Source: Pustulibacterium marinum
GTDB lineage: Bacteria > Bacteroidota > Bacteroidia > Flavobacteriales > Flavobacteriaceae
NCBI RefSeq assembly: GCF_900116665.1
Contig: NZ_FPBK01000004.1
Location: forward strand, 196,525-260,524
Direction: 5' to 3'
DNA: 64,000 nt
How positions within the stretch are numbered: the first letter of the stretch is position 1; each line of letters opens with the position of its first letter. The translations under genes and the position numbers were made by a program. The notes below the pieces were generated by a model, which searched no databases, had not been told where the DNA came from, and saw nothing but the letters and a program-made list of their open reading frames with translations. Shown here in pieces: positions 27,589 to 37,138 of this stretch.

Positions 27589-28587
27589 CTACTTTTTATA
27601 ACTTCTCATTTTCTTTTTAAAATACTTCCCTTGTCTACTAGGCGTGTATTTATCGTCTACATACATTTGAGGAGACCATTGTTTGTCGAATACCCAAATA
27701 AAATAAGAGATGTTTTTATCATCACAATAGTTTGTAATAGCATCTCCATAAGTTTCATCACCTATTACAGGTACATGGGCTCCAGGAGCAGTTTCATCAC
27801 AAAAACCAATTTCTGTAAGTACTACAGGATAGGTATCTTTTACAAACCCCCAATCTGCTGTCCATTTAGGTTCCCAAGGCTGTTCTCTTTTCATGGGATA
27901 AGGATGGGCTACATATCCAATTCCTTCAGCTTCAATTGGGTTTTCTTTAACCGGAGTTAAATCATATGCCCAATTAAACCCAGCTACCAAGGGGATTCCT
28001 TCTCCTCCATTAGCTCTGACTATTGTAATAATTTCTTCATTAATTTTTTTCCATTCCTCCCATGTTATAGTTCCAAACCTCTGTTGGTACATTGTAGGCT
28101 CGTTAAAGAGTTCATAAAATGCTACTGTTGGATTTTTTCCATATTTTTCAGCCATCAGTTTCCAAAAAGCATAAGTTTCTGGCAACGTGGTATTATACAT
28201 CTCGTCTAAGTACAATTGATTTTTTAAATTTCCAATACTGTGCCAATCTATAATTACATACATATTGTATTTAGCGGCCCACGCTATACCTTGATCTAAT
28301 AGTTTTAAGTAGGCTTCTTGCCCCCTTCTTCTCCAAGCGGAAGGATGAACAGGAAAACGAACTGCTGTGGCTCCCCATTTACTAATTTCTTGGATGTACT
28401 CTTCTCCCCAAATTCCATCTGTTGCTAATTTATCTGGATCACTTGTATTGATACCTCTAAACACCATTACCTTACCAGCTAAATTCACAAACTCATTCCC
28501 TTCTACCTTAATACGTTCCATTTTATTTGATTGAGCAAACATGGTAAGGCAAACAAAAAAAGAAGATATATATATTACAATTTTCAT
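27589..28587 (-). CDS. GH5 glycoside hydrolase (beta-glucanase/mannanase type, subfamily uncertain)
   Basis: Secreted enzyme of 332 residues with a signal peptide ending TMFAQ. The (beta/alpha)8 landmarks are VFRGINTSDP, AVRFPVHPSAW, VIIDWHSIG, FYELFNEP (acid/base Glu163) and VVLTEIGFCDE (nucleophile Glu259). It resembles bacterial endo-glucanase/glucomannanase GH5 proteins more than the GH5_7 mannanase at 25947. It has no lipobox, so periplasm or secretion is predicted. It is co-transcribed with the GH27 gene, whose stop lies 7 bases upstream. Activity on the glucose-containing parts of glucomannan is plausible; the subfamily needs a tree. Confidence 0.85.
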   Translation of the reverse strand: MKIVIYISSFFVCLTMFAQSNKMERIKVEGNEFVNLAGKVMVFRGINTSDPDKLATDGIWGEEYIQEISKWGATAVRFPVHPSAWRRRGQEAYLKLLDQGIAWAAKYNMYVIIDWHSIGNLKNQLYLDEMYNTTLPETYAFWKLMAEKYGKNPTVAFYELFNEPTMYQQRFGTITWEEWKKINEEIITIVRANGGEGIPLVAGFNWAYDLTPVKENPIEAEGIGYVAHPYPMKREQPWEPKWTADWGFVKDTYPVVLTEIGFCDETAPGAHVPVIGDETYGDAITNYCDDKNISYFIWVFDKQWSPQMYVDDKYTPSRQGKYFKKKMRSYKK

Positions 28588-28594
28588 ATTTAAT

Positions 28595-29806
28595 TTATTT
28601 TTTACTTAGCGTAATCATTAACACATCATGTACGCCTATACTAGCTTTTAAAGACTTTTTAGTAGTTCCTATATTTTTATGTCCAAACAAATCTCTTATG
28701 GTAAAAGTATTATTTTCAACTTGCATAAATTGTTGACTTACATCGTCACCAATCGGATGTTTGCCCCAATCAAAATCAATTTGAGCCACGGTATCATTTT
28801 TATTGATAAAGGCAATTGCCCATCCTTCATTTTCCATTGGCTTCACCCAAATTTCAATATTATCTTCATTAGAAAATCTAAATCCTGGAATTCCTAAACC
28901 ATCTTTATTTACGTCTATTACCTCGCTATTGGTTAAGGTGTTTAGAGTTTCTTTAGACATAGAACGTACATCGTTCCCCATCATTAATGGAGAATTTAAA
29001 ATGCTCCACATGGCAAAATGGCTTCGGTCTTCTGCAGCTGTCATGCCATTTCCTACTTCCATCATATCATAATCATTCCAATGTCCAGGACCCGCAACTT
29101 GACGTGTTTTTTCATTTTTCCGCATTTCAATAATTTTCCAAATTCCAGATGAAGACCATGATCCATGACCAACTTCACAATCCCAACAATTAATGATATC
29201 ACCGGTTATTCTCCACATATGGCCAACATCTTTAGCCCATTCCCATGGTTTGTTATCGCCCCATTCACAAATACTAAACAAAACTGGTCTACCTGCTTTA
29301 TACAATGCGTCTCTCATAGTAAAATAGGATTCTTGCGCATTCAATTCAGAGGTATCGCACCAATCATATTTTAGAAAATCTACCCCCCAAGAAGCATATA
29401 ACCTAGCATCCTGGTACTGATGTCCTCTACTCCCCGGATATCCGGCACACGTTTTATTACCAGCACAATTGTACAAACCAAACTTTAATCCTTTTGAATG
29501 TACATAATCTACCAAAGCTTTCATTCCACTAGGGAATTTTTCTGGATCAGCTACTAAATTTCCATTTGGATCTCTTTCTTTGGTCATCCAACCATCGTCT
29601 AGTACTATATATTCATAACCGGCATCTTTCAATCCTAATTCTACAAATTTATCTGCTATACCTTTTACAAGGTCTTCATTTATATCTGTAGCAAATGTAT
29701 TCCAACTATTCCACCCCATTGGAGGCGTATTGGCAAGACCCTCAAATTTTTGTGCATTTAAAAAGGTGCACACGCTTAAAAATAACACTAATACTATTTT
29801 GTTCAT
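28595..29806 (-). CDS. GH27 alpha-galactosidase
   Basis: Retaining enzyme of 403 residues with a signal peptide ending CTFLNAQ. It removes alpha-1,6-galactose side chains from galactomannan. Family signatures are TPPMGWNSWNTF at the N-terminus, YIVLDDGW, the nucleophile Asp148 in FLKYDWCD, the acid/base Asp203 in WRITGDI, and WNDYDMMEVGNG. A C-terminal beta-sandwich of about 90 residues completes the usual GH27 layout. Its presence is the main evidence that the mannan handled here carries galactose. The terminator at 29824-29855 lies between it and the upstream binding-protein gene, so it is either expressed by read-through from the susC2 operon or from its own promoter, which I cannot place. 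Confidence 0.95.
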   Translation of the reverse strand: MNKIVLVLFLSVCTFLNAQKFEGLANTPPMGWNSWNTFATDINEDLVKGIADKFVELGLKDAGYEYIVLDDGWMTKERDPNGNLVADPEKFPSGMKALVDYVHSKGLKFGLYNCAGNKTCAGYPGSRGHQYQDARLYASWGVDFLKYDWCDTSELNAQESYFTMRDALYKAGRPVLFSICEWGDNKPWEWAKDVGHMWRITGDIINCWDCEVGHGSWSSSGIWKIIEMRKNEKTRQVAGPGHWNDYDMMEVGNGMTAAEDRSHFAMWSILNSPLMMGNDVRSMSKETLNTLTNSEVIDVNKDGLGIPGFRFSNEDNIEIWVKPMENEGWAIAFINKNDTVAQIDFDWGKHPIGDDVSQQFMQVENNTFTIRDLFGHKNIGTTKKSLKASIGVHDVLMITLSKK

Positions 29807-29823
29807 ATTATCAAACTTTATAC

Positions 29824-29855
29824 AAAAAGCATCTAAAGTACATAGATGCTTTTTT
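29824..29855 (-). terminator. intrinsic terminator after the susC2-susD2-SGBP genes
   Basis: AAAAAGCATCTA pairs with TAGATGCTTTTT (12-base stem, 7-base loop) with runs on both sides. It lies about 29 bases after the stop of the glycan-binding protein gene and before the GH27 start. It could therefore act as a partial terminator that sets a lower level for GH27-GH5. Confidence 0.8.
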
Positions 29856-29883
29856 AAATGAATTAAACTAATTATGTGAACTT

Positions 29884-30918
29884 CTAAAGAAATCCTAGAT
29901 TATCTATATACAATGTATTACCAGAACCACTGTACTCTTGAATAGCGAATGCTTGAATTTCTGTGATATTAAAACTTGACAAATCAAAAGATAGAGTTTG
30001 CCACTCTCCAGCTGTTAAAGATACCACCTGTACATTTGTTGAGTAATCATAATTCATTGAGATTAGAATATTACCATCAGATACTGCATATACATCAAAC
30101 TGTAGCATTGAGTAATTAGAAGCATCAATGGTACCACCGCCGTTACCTACCTGAAAAGCACTCCAGCCGGCAATTTGGGTTTCTAGTGCATAGGTACCTC
30201 CATTTACATGTGTTGTATTTGCAAAGTCGTTGGTTTCGCCCCAACCGCCACTCCACCAGTCGCTATTCAATGCGTCATCATAGATGTAATACGAGAGTCC
30301 TCCGAAGAAATCTTCTGATACTGTAGCTCCGGCTGATGTTGTTACTGTGATCTGAACCGGTTCTTCTATTTCAGGGGCAGTTACTACTATTTCTGAATCT
30401 GAAGAAGAAATAATGCTTGCTTCTGCATCTCCAAAATATACACTTTCTAAGTTATTAAACACCTCACCTATAATGGTTACTTGAGTACCTGCGCTACCAA
30501 CTGCAGGAGTAAAAGATGTTATGGTTGGTGCTGGTTGTAAAATATCAAAACTATACGTTGCCTCTCCACTATTGGTAACCACACGAATTGCCTCTGGAGA
30601 ATAATCGTATGGTGTTTCGGCATCTATGGTTACTAAAATTACTTCATTTGTTACATAGGTAGGGTTAAAGTAAGTATCATAATCATTAAAGTAAATATGC
30701 TCTAAACCAGAAAAACCGTTTCCACGTATGATGTACATATTTTGTCTAATTCCGGCAACTACAGCCGAATCGTTACTAGCAAAACTTACACCTGTGATCT
30801 CTGGATTAGAAAAGTCATCGTCATCATCATTACAAGAGGTAAACAGCGTTGTTAGCAAAGCAACTATACATAGTAATGCTAACTTTGTTAGGGTATGTAA
30901 AGAATTTATTTTTTTCAT
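29884..30918 (-). CDS. surface glycan-binding lipoprotein with IPT/TIG domains and C-terminal binding module
   Basis: Third gene of a susC-susD-SGBP operon, 344 residues. The signal peptide ends in lipobox FTSC, followed by five consecutive Asp after an Asn, a strong surface-export signal. Two or three immunoglobulin-like IPT/TIG domains span about 40-210 (PTITSFTPAVGSAGTQVTIIG is typical). A C-terminal beta-sandwich at about 215-344 has exposed aromatics (SDWWSGGWGE) and ends LYIDNLGFL, like family-11/29-type binding modules. This matches SusE-position surface glycan-binding proteins of Bacteroidota, which capture polysaccharide for the SusC/D pair. Mannan as ligand is inferred from the locus. 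Confidence 0.88.
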   Translation of the reverse strand: MKKINSLHTLTKLALLCIVALLTTLFTSCNDDDDDFSNPEITGVSFASNDSAVVAGIRQNMYIIRGNGFSGLEHIYFNDYDTYFNPTYVTNEVILVTIDAETPYDYSPEAIRVVTNSGEATYSFDILQPAPTITSFTPAVGSAGTQVTIIGEVFNNLESVYFGDAEASIISSSDSEIVVTAPEIEEPVQITVTTSAGATVSEDFFGGLSYYIYDDALNSDWWSGGWGETNDFANTTHVNGGTYALETQIAGWSAFQVGNGGGTIDASNYSMLQFDVYAVSDGNILISMNYDYSTNVQVVSLTAGEWQTLSFDLSSFNITEIQAFAIQEYSGSGNTLYIDNLGFL

Positions 30919-30951
30919 TTCTATGCGATTTAAATCATTAATATGTTCAAA

Positions 30952-32484
30952 TTAATTTGGAAAATCATAAGACACAGCATCCTCTAAAAGCAATGGATTA
31001 GAAGCAGACTCGTTAGACGGTATTGGATAGACCAAATCTTCTGCTGTAGCTGTGTAATATTGCTCATAATTTTGATCTCCTCTATTTTGATTGCTCAATA
31101 GAGTTAACAGTTCATTTTCTGACAACAATCTTTGTAAATCGAACCAATATTCACCTTCAAACGCAAATTCTCTTCTTCTTTCTTGTAAAAGAATCTCATT
31201 TGTTAAGGTAGGCAAATCTACTAAGCCTGCACGTGCTCTAACTTGATTAAAATAAGCTAAAGCAGTTGCATCTGTAGTAGAACCAGCACCTGCCATAGAA
31301 GCCTCTGCGTAGATTAGCAATACATCTGCATACCTCATTATATAGGTATTGTTAGAGGTCATTCCCCATGTATCGTATTCATCTTGACCACCTACCACAT
31401 ATTTTTTAATTGCAGACCCAGAGGTAGCAGCAGAAATATCATCTGGAACCGTAAATTGTTCTCCATCACTTGTATATAGGTTCTCATATGTATGTCCTGG
31501 AATCATTATATTTTCTATTTCTCTATCATCTCCTGTAGGATAAATATCTAAGATATCTTGAGATGGTCCAAAAACATTCCAGTCGCCAATATTACTTAAA
31601 CCATAACCAGCTGCAGAATTGGCTATATTACTTTGATTTCCGCTACCATAATCTGTAGAAATACACCATTGTATAGAGAAAATAGACTCTTGATTGTTAT
31701 CGTTTTCAGTTAAAAATAAATCTGCATAATTATCTAATAATTGAAACTCTCCAGAGTTAATTACTTCTGCTGCCATTGTTTTTGCATCTGTATATTTTGC
31801 TTCACTTAAATACACTTTGGCCAACATTGCTTTTGCACTTCCGACAGAAACTCTTGCATTGTTTTCAAAATCAGCTCCTCTTACTTTTTCAGGTAATAAA
31901 GCAATGGCTTTTTCTAAATCAGTTTCTATTAATGTATAAATATCTTCTTCATGATTTTTATACACTTGTGGACTATAAATATAATCGTTTGCATTTTCTA
32001 TAATTGGCACTTCTTTCCAGAATCTTACCAAGTAGAAATAGGCAACAGCTCTCATGAAATAAGCTTCTCCTTTAACAGCATTTATAACATCTTGACTTAC
32101 ACTAGCATCAACTTTGTCATCTAAATTATTAATTATCTCGTTAGATTGTGCTACTACTGAATATAAGCTTCCCCAGGTATCATCTAAATTAGAGTTAGAT
32201 GATGTTACTGAAAACTGAATAAATGGTGTATGAGAATAGTTAAACATATCTCCGGAAGCAACTTCCGTCATTACCCAAAAGGGTGTATTAAACATACCCC
32301 ACCAGGGTTTAAAGTACAATGGTGTGATTCTAGATTCTACTTGTTCATCTGTATAGTAGAATTCATCGTCTGAATAACTATCTTCTGGTGGACGCTCTAA
32401 AAAATCTTCACTACAAGACGATACAAATAGTACGAGCAACAGCGCCAAACTAATTTTATTTATTTTATATGTAAATAGTTTCAT
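30952..32484 (-). CDS. SusD/RagB-family nutrient-binding lipoprotein (susD2)
   Basis: Surface partner of susC2, 510 residues. Lipobox FVSSC is followed by SEDFLERPPED, acidic and typical of SusD. Family signatures are AVAYFYLVRFWKEVPII, LAKVYLSEAKYTDA, YADVLLIYAEASM, RRREFAFEGEYWFDLQR and the C-terminal YPIPSNESASNP. It starts 11 bases after the susC2 stop. It is clearly diverged from susD1 (7284-8825), so the two pairs are not a recent duplication and probably take up different oligosaccharides. Confidence 0.94.
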   Translation of the reverse strand: MKLFTYKINKISLALLLVLFVSSCSEDFLERPPEDSYSDDEFYYTDEQVESRITPLYFKPWWGMFNTPFWVMTEVASGDMFNYSHTPFIQFSVTSSNSNLDDTWGSLYSVVAQSNEIINNLDDKVDASVSQDVINAVKGEAYFMRAVAYFYLVRFWKEVPIIENANDYIYSPQVYKNHEEDIYTLIETDLEKAIALLPEKVRGADFENNARVSVGSAKAMLAKVYLSEAKYTDAKTMAAEVINSGEFQLLDNYADLFLTENDNNQESIFSIQWCISTDYGSGNQSNIANSAAGYGLSNIGDWNVFGPSQDILDIYPTGDDREIENIMIPGHTYENLYTSDGEQFTVPDDISAATSGSAIKKYVVGGQDEYDTWGMTSNNTYIMRYADVLLIYAEASMAGAGSTTDATALAYFNQVRARAGLVDLPTLTNEILLQERRREFAFEGEYWFDLQRLLSENELLTLLSNQNRGDQNYEQYYTATAEDLVYPIPSNESASNPLLLEDAVSYDFPN

Positions 32485-32495
32485 TTGTTATTTTA

Positions 32496-35400
32496 TTAAA
32501 ATTCAATATTTAATCCCATAGTATATGTTCTTGGAGATGGGTAACGACCATTATCTATACCCATTAATAGCGCATTTTGATTGATAGATCCTACTTCAGG
32601 GTCGTATCCTTTGTAATCTGTAAACGTGTATAAGTTTTGAACACCTCCGTAGATTCTTAATCTAGACATCTTAATTTTTGATATCAAATTTGTAGGAAAG
32701 TTATACCCTAAGGTTACGTTTTGAATTCTTAAATAAGATCCATCTTCTACAAAACGAGAAGAGATTCTGTTGTTATTATGATCTTCTAATTGTGGTCTAG
32801 GTAATTGTGCATCAGGATTGTCTACAGACCAAAAGTCTGAAGCTTCTGCTAATTGATTGATGTATAAATTTGAATTTCTAGTACCATATTTTCTTGTTAG
32901 GTTCAAAATGTCATTTCCGTAAGAACCTTGTAAAAATACAGATAAGGTTACTCCCTTATATTCAAAGTTATTTGTAAACCCATAGGTAAATTTAGGATGA
33001 GGGTTTCCGATATAGGTATAATCATCTTCATTTACAATACCATCACCGCTTACATCTACGTATTTTACATCTCCTATTTCAGGTGTTTCACCAAAATAAG
33101 TACCCGCATTGGTTACCTCATCGTCACTTCTTAACAAGCCATCTGCCTGTAAACCATAAAATTGCCCTATTGCCTGTCCTACTACAGAATTGGTTACTGT
33201 TATATCGTTATAATTAATATCTCCAATAGTTTGAATTAGATTTAAATCCTTATTCATTTTAGTCAACTCATTTTTATAAGTTGAAAATATTAAGGTAGAA
33301 TTCCATGAAAAATCATTTGTTGAGGTTCCATAATTCAAAGAAATATCCCATCCTGTATTCTTCATTTCACCAACATTCACTGTAGGGTTACTTAAGCCAC
33401 CTTCCCAATTACTATTTCCTGTTAGGTATTCTGGTAATGGAATTGTGTATAAGAAATCTTTAGAGACCTTGTTATACCATTCTACAGTAAACTTCAGTTT
33501 ATTATCTAAAAAGCCCATATCTAAACCAATATTAGTTTGGTGCATAGATTCCCATTTTAAATCTGGATTACCAAGGTTAGATACTAAAAACCCTACTCCC
33601 GTATCCGTTGTAAAGGAATACAATGAAGATCCGTAAGCATATCCTCCAATATTCTGGTTTCCAGTTTGTCCATAACCAACTCTAAGTTTTAGATCATCTA
33701 AAAATTTCACATTACTCATAAATGATTCATTAGAAACTCTCCAAGAACCAGATATTCCAGGAAAATATCCCCATCTGTTTTCTTTAGAAAATTTTGAAGA
33801 CCCGTCTGCTCTATAGGTAGCTGTTATACTATATCTATTATTGAAGTCATAAATTAGGCGTCCAAAAAATGATAAAAGAGAAGAGCTTCCTTTATAATCA
33901 TTAGATGTGGTTTCGTCTGCTACATCAAGTGCATGAATTTCATCACTAACAAATCCATTCCCTTGTGATATGACACCTTGCCAAGCAGATTCTGAAGCCT
34001 CTTGCCCTAATAATAAAGTAAAACTATGTTTGCCTACTTTTTTATCGTAAGTAACTAAATTCTTTAAGTTCCAACTATACCAGTTTTGTCTTCTTACGTT
34101 GTAAACAGCTTCTTCTGTACTTAAATACTCTGCTTCCGGAGTATATTTATCAAATTCACTAAATTCAGTGTTACCTCCAAACTCAAATCTATATTTAAGC
34201 CCTTTAATAATATCTGCTTCTAAGTAGGTGTTTCCGAAGAAATTTTTTCTAACCAATTCAGTATCTACGGCCAGCGCCATAGCTAGTGGGTTGTTAAAAT
34301 TAATTCCTAAATTATTTTCCTCTTGCGCCTGAAAATCACCATCGCCAGCATAAGCTGCCAAATCAGGAGCAGATAAAATACTGTAGTTAATGATCCCGTT
34401 ACTACTGGAACCAAAAACCAAGTCCTCATTGGTAACACCAACAGATAAATTAGCACCAACACGCAACCAATCTTTAAGTCGGCTATCAACGTTTGTTTTA
34501 AAGGTATAACGTTTTAGTCCTGAACCAATAATAGTTCCTTCTTGCTTTAAATAACTACCCGAAACATAATAAGAGAATAAATCTTTTCTACCAGATAATG
34601 AAATTTGATGATTTTGTGTAACTCCGGTTCTGAATAGTTCTTCTTGCCAATTGGTACCTGCTCCTAACAATTCAGGATAAGTAAACTCTACTCGTGGCTC
34701 TAAACCATATATTTCTGCTAATGCGTTCTGCTGAGTAGCGTATTGTTGTAAATTCATCACATCCAAAAGCTTACTCTGAGTTTGGTAAGTTAAATAAGAA
34801 TCGTAGGTAATTTTACCAGTACCTTTTTTTCCAGATTTTGTAGTAACAATAACAACACCATTAGCACCACGAGAACCATAAATAGCAGTAGCTGAAGCAT
34901 CCTTTAATACTACAACGCTTTCGATATCATTCGGATTTAAGGCTGTTAAGGGGTTAGTAGTAGTCTCTCCTTCACTTGTAAAATCAGATCCAGCAATAGG
35001 TCTTCCACTCGTAGCAGTATTTCTTGCATCTCCCGAAATAGGGATCCCATCTATAACATATAAAGGTTCATTACTTCCTGTTAGTGAAGTAGCACCACGG
35101 ATACGAACCGAAACAGCTGCTCCAGGTTTCCCTGAATCTGAAGTTACCGACACCCCAGCAGCCTGTCCTTGAAGCATTTGGTCTACCGTAACTTTTGGTT
35201 GCTCTTTGGTATTTTCTAAATCTACTACAGCAACAGCACTATTGATTTGTTCTTTTTTCTGGGCACCATAACCAATAATAACCACTTCATCTAGTTTTTC
35301 AACGTTTTCTTTTAAAACGATGTCTATTTTAGTTTGTTCGCCAATTGTCACCTCATGTGTAGTAAAGCCAATAAAACTAAAAACCAAGGTGGCACCTTTG

Positions 35401-35621
35401 GTAACGGTAATGGTATAATTACCATCAAAATCTGTTGTAACACCATTTTTGGTACCTTTTTCTAAAACAGTTACTCCCGGCAATGTAACATTTGCCTCAT
35501 CAGTAACTACACCGCTTATCTCTATCTGAGCGAATGCAGTTGTACTAAAAAGAATAAGAGACATATACAATAACGTATAGTGCCAACTTATTTTGTTCTT
35601 TCCTAAAATAATTTCCATCAT
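32496..35621 (-). CDS. SusC-like TonB-dependent outer-membrane transporter (susC2)
   Basis: Importer of 1041 residues. It has a signal peptide (ending STTAFAQ), a carboxypeptidase-regulatory-like domain (GVVTDEANVTLPGVTV), the SusC signature KLDEVVIIGYGAQKK, a plug with MLQGQAAGVSVTSDSGKPG and GSNEPLYVIDGIP, and a barrel ending TYTMGLNIEF. It heads the operon susC2-susD2-SGBP. The promoter at 35718-35762 carries the same 13-base box and 24-base spacing as the GH26 operon. Either of two adjacent ATG codons can be the start. Together with susC1 it gives the locus two TonB-driven import systems. Confidence 0.95.
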   Translation of the reverse strand: MMEIILGKNKISWHYTLLYMSLILFSTTAFAQIEISGVVTDEANVTLPGVTVLEKGTKNGVTTDFDGNYTITVTKGATLVFSFIGFTTHEVTIGEQTKIDIVLKENVEKLDEVVIIGYGAQKKEQINSAVAVVDLENTKEQPKVTVDQMLQGQAAGVSVTSDSGKPGAAVSVRIRGATSLTGSNEPLYVIDGIPISGDARNTATSGRPIAGSDFTSEGETTTNPLTALNPNDIESVVVLKDASATAIYGSRGANGVVIVTTKSGKKGTGKITYDSYLTYQTQSKLLDVMNLQQYATQQNALAEIYGLEPRVEFTYPELLGAGTNWQEELFRTGVTQNHQISLSGRKDLFSYYVSGSYLKQEGTIIGSGLKRYTFKTNVDSRLKDWLRVGANLSVGVTNEDLVFGSSSNGIINYSILSAPDLAAYAGDGDFQAQEENNLGINFNNPLAMALAVDTELVRKNFFGNTYLEADIIKGLKYRFEFGGNTEFSEFDKYTPEAEYLSTEEAVYNVRRQNWYSWNLKNLVTYDKKVGKHSFTLLLGQEASESAWQGVISQGNGFVSDEIHALDVADETTSNDYKGSSSLLSFFGRLIYDFNNRYSITATYRADGSSKFSKENRWGYFPGISGSWRVSNESFMSNVKFLDDLKLRVGYGQTGNQNIGGYAYGSSLYSFTTDTGVGFLVSNLGNPDLKWESMHQTNIGLDMGFLDNKLKFTVEWYNKVSKDFLYTIPLPEYLTGNSNWEGGLSNPTVNVGEMKNTGWDISLNYGTSTNDFSWNSTLIFSTYKNELTKMNKDLNLIQTIGDINYNDITVTNSVVGQAIGQFYGLQADGLLRSDDEVTNAGTYFGETPEIGDVKYVDVSGDGIVNEDDYTYIGNPHPKFTYGFTNNFEYKGVTLSVFLQGSYGNDILNLTRKYGTRNSNLYINQLAEASDFWSVDNPDAQLPRPQLEDHNNNRISSRFVEDGSYLRIQNVTLGYNFPTNLISKIKMSRLRIYGGVQNLYTFTDYKGYDPEVGSINQNALLMGIDNGRYPSPRTYTMGLNIEF

Positions 35622-35717
35622 TTTATTTTACAGTTTACATAGTTGTTTGTTAATTGTTTAAATTACAACATAAAAAATATTGATTACTAAATATATTATG
35701 TCATTTTTTATCAAAAC

Positions 35718-35762
35718 CAAAATTATTGCATAAACCGCCTTGTCAGTAGTATTATTTTGTCA
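35718..35762 (-). promoter_or_regulatory. susC2 promoter with shared operator box
   Basis: On the minus strand TGACAAAATAATA (35762-35750), identical to the box before the GH26 operon, is followed after exactly 24 bases by TAATTTTG (35725-35718), a full match to the -7 box TAnnTTTG. The leader to the ATG is roughly 90 bases. Confidence 0.65.
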
Positions 35763-35990
35763 TTTATTAATTCAATTTTCTCTATGACCATCTTTTTTTT
35801 GAAGAAAACCAAAATTTATGACCATTGTTTTTAAAAAAGTAATTAGAATTAAATAGTATTTAATATACTTTTCACATTAAAAACCTTATAAATGTGAAAA
35901 TAACATTTATAAATTATAATCTATACTTTTTTTGACATTTTCATATTATTAAATGCCATTTTAAATCAACTACATAATATAAAGGAAGTG

Positions 35991-35998
35991 TAAATTTG
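35991..35998 (+). promoter_or_regulatory. -7 box of the esterase-GH3-GH2-GH95 operon
   Basis: TAAATTTG matches TAnnTTTG fully, 25 bases before the ATG of the CE2 gene. At the 24-base distance upstream there is only a weak resemblance (7 of 13) to the box seen at the other promoters, so this operon may be controlled differently. Confidence 0.5.
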
Positions 35999-36023
35999 TA
36001 TTTATTAGCATAAATTTATTAAA

Positions 36024-37124
36024 ATGAAATCCATTAACACCATTATTTTGTTGCTTTTAGTAACGACTTTTCATACAACAATAACATTTTCTCAAAAATC
36101 AACACCAGAACGTTCAACTGATACTTTTTTTACTACTCTAGGCAGAAGTATACACAAAAATGGAAAAATTACACTAATAGGCTCTGGTTCTTCTACAACG
36201 TTTACTACAAAAAGTAAGAAAGCTACACTGCATCTGTCTACAGACGGGTTTACTCCTTATAATTTCATTGTAGTAGAAGTAAACGGCAACCCCATAAAAA
36301 GATATAAACTATTAGCAAATCAAGATAACAAGATTCGTTTAACCTTTACAAAAAAGCTAAATAAAGTAGCCATTTACAAGGCAACCGAAGCTTGTATGGG
36401 TGATGTATATATTACTAATGTAGAAACTAAGGAATTTGTGCTTCAAGAAACGAAAGCTCCTGATTATAAAATTGAGTTTATAGGAAACTCTATAACATGT
36501 GGTATGGGGGCTGATGATACAGAAATAGCTTGTGGTTCTGAAAATTGGTACGACCAGCACAATGCATACTATGCGTACGGACCTGTACTTAGTAGAAAGT
36601 TAAATGCTAACTTTTTATTGAGTTCTGTTTCTGGTATTGGAATGTACAGAAATTGGAACGATGAAAACAAAGAAGAACCTATTATGCCGCAAGTTTACGA
36701 CAATCTATACCTTAATTATCATAAAAATGCTCCTTACAAATATAATTTTAATCCTGACTTAATAAGTATTTGTTTAGGTACTAACGACTTATCTGACGGG
36801 GACGGAGTTAAAGAACGTTTGCCTTTTAATAAAGAAAAATATACGAGTAACTACATAAAGTTTGTAGCTAATTTATATGAGCATTATCCAGGAGTTAAAA
36901 TTGTTTTATTAAATAGTCCTATGGTTTCAGGTGAGAAAAACGATGTCTTTGTTTCGTGTCTTGAAAAAGTAAAAGCTCACTTTGAAAATAAAGATGAAAA
37001 GATATACATGGTACTTATGGAGGGAATTAATCCTAAAGGTTGTTCATATCACCCAGCTATAGAAGATCATCAGCAAATTGCGGATCAGTTATATCCTGAA
37101 TTCAAAAAAATACTTTCAAAATAA
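36024..37124 (+). CDS. CE2-type acetyl esterase (SGNH hydrolase with N-terminal jelly roll)
   Basis: 366 residues with a signal peptide ending TITFSQ. The N-terminal beta-sandwich spans about 25-145 (GKITLIGSGSSTTFT). The SGNH domain has nucleophile Ser156 in FIGNSITCGMG, the block GTND (SICLGTNDLSDGD), and the C-terminal catalytic His in YHPAIEDH (His343; a second His at 349). This two-domain layout is that of CE2 carbohydrate esterases, which remove acetyl groups from xylan and glucomannan. It heads a five-gene operon with a second esterase, GH3, GH2 and GH95. Deacetylation of mannan or its oligomers is the likely role. Confidence 0.88.
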   Translation: MKSINTIILLLLVTTFHTTITFSQKSTPERSTDTFFTTLGRSIHKNGKITLIGSGSSTTFTTKSKKATLHLSTDGFTPYNFIVVEVNGNPIKRYKLLANQDNKIRLTFTKKLNKVAIYKATEACMGDVYITNVETKEFVLQETKAPDYKIEFIGNSITCGMGADDTEIACGSENWYDQHNAYYAYGPVLSRKLNANFLLSSVSGIGMYRNWNDENKEEPIMPQVYDNLYLNYHKNAPYKYNFNPDLISICLGTNDLSDGDGVKERLPFNKEKYTSNYIKFVANLYEHYPGVKIVLLNSPMVSGEKNDVFVSCLEKVKAHFENKDEKIYMVLMEGINPKGCSYHPAIEDHQQIADQLYPEFKKILSK

Positions 37125-37138
37125 AAAAACAAACTTCC

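Larger units (their letters stand above)
35622..36023. other. divergent promoter region between susC2 and the CE2 esterase gene
   Basis: No gene seen. It holds the susC2 promoter (35718-35762) and a -7 box for the esterase operon (35991-35998). Several short related AT-rich words recur (CAAAACCAAAATTA near 35712 and AAACCAAAATTTA near 35807; TATGACCAT near 35783 and 35817), which may be further regulator contacts. Confidence 0.5.

Noticed and set aside
35954..35966. Shared operator box before the CE2 operon at the 24-base position
   Set aside because: Only 7 of 13 positions match, which is close to chance in AT-rich DNA.
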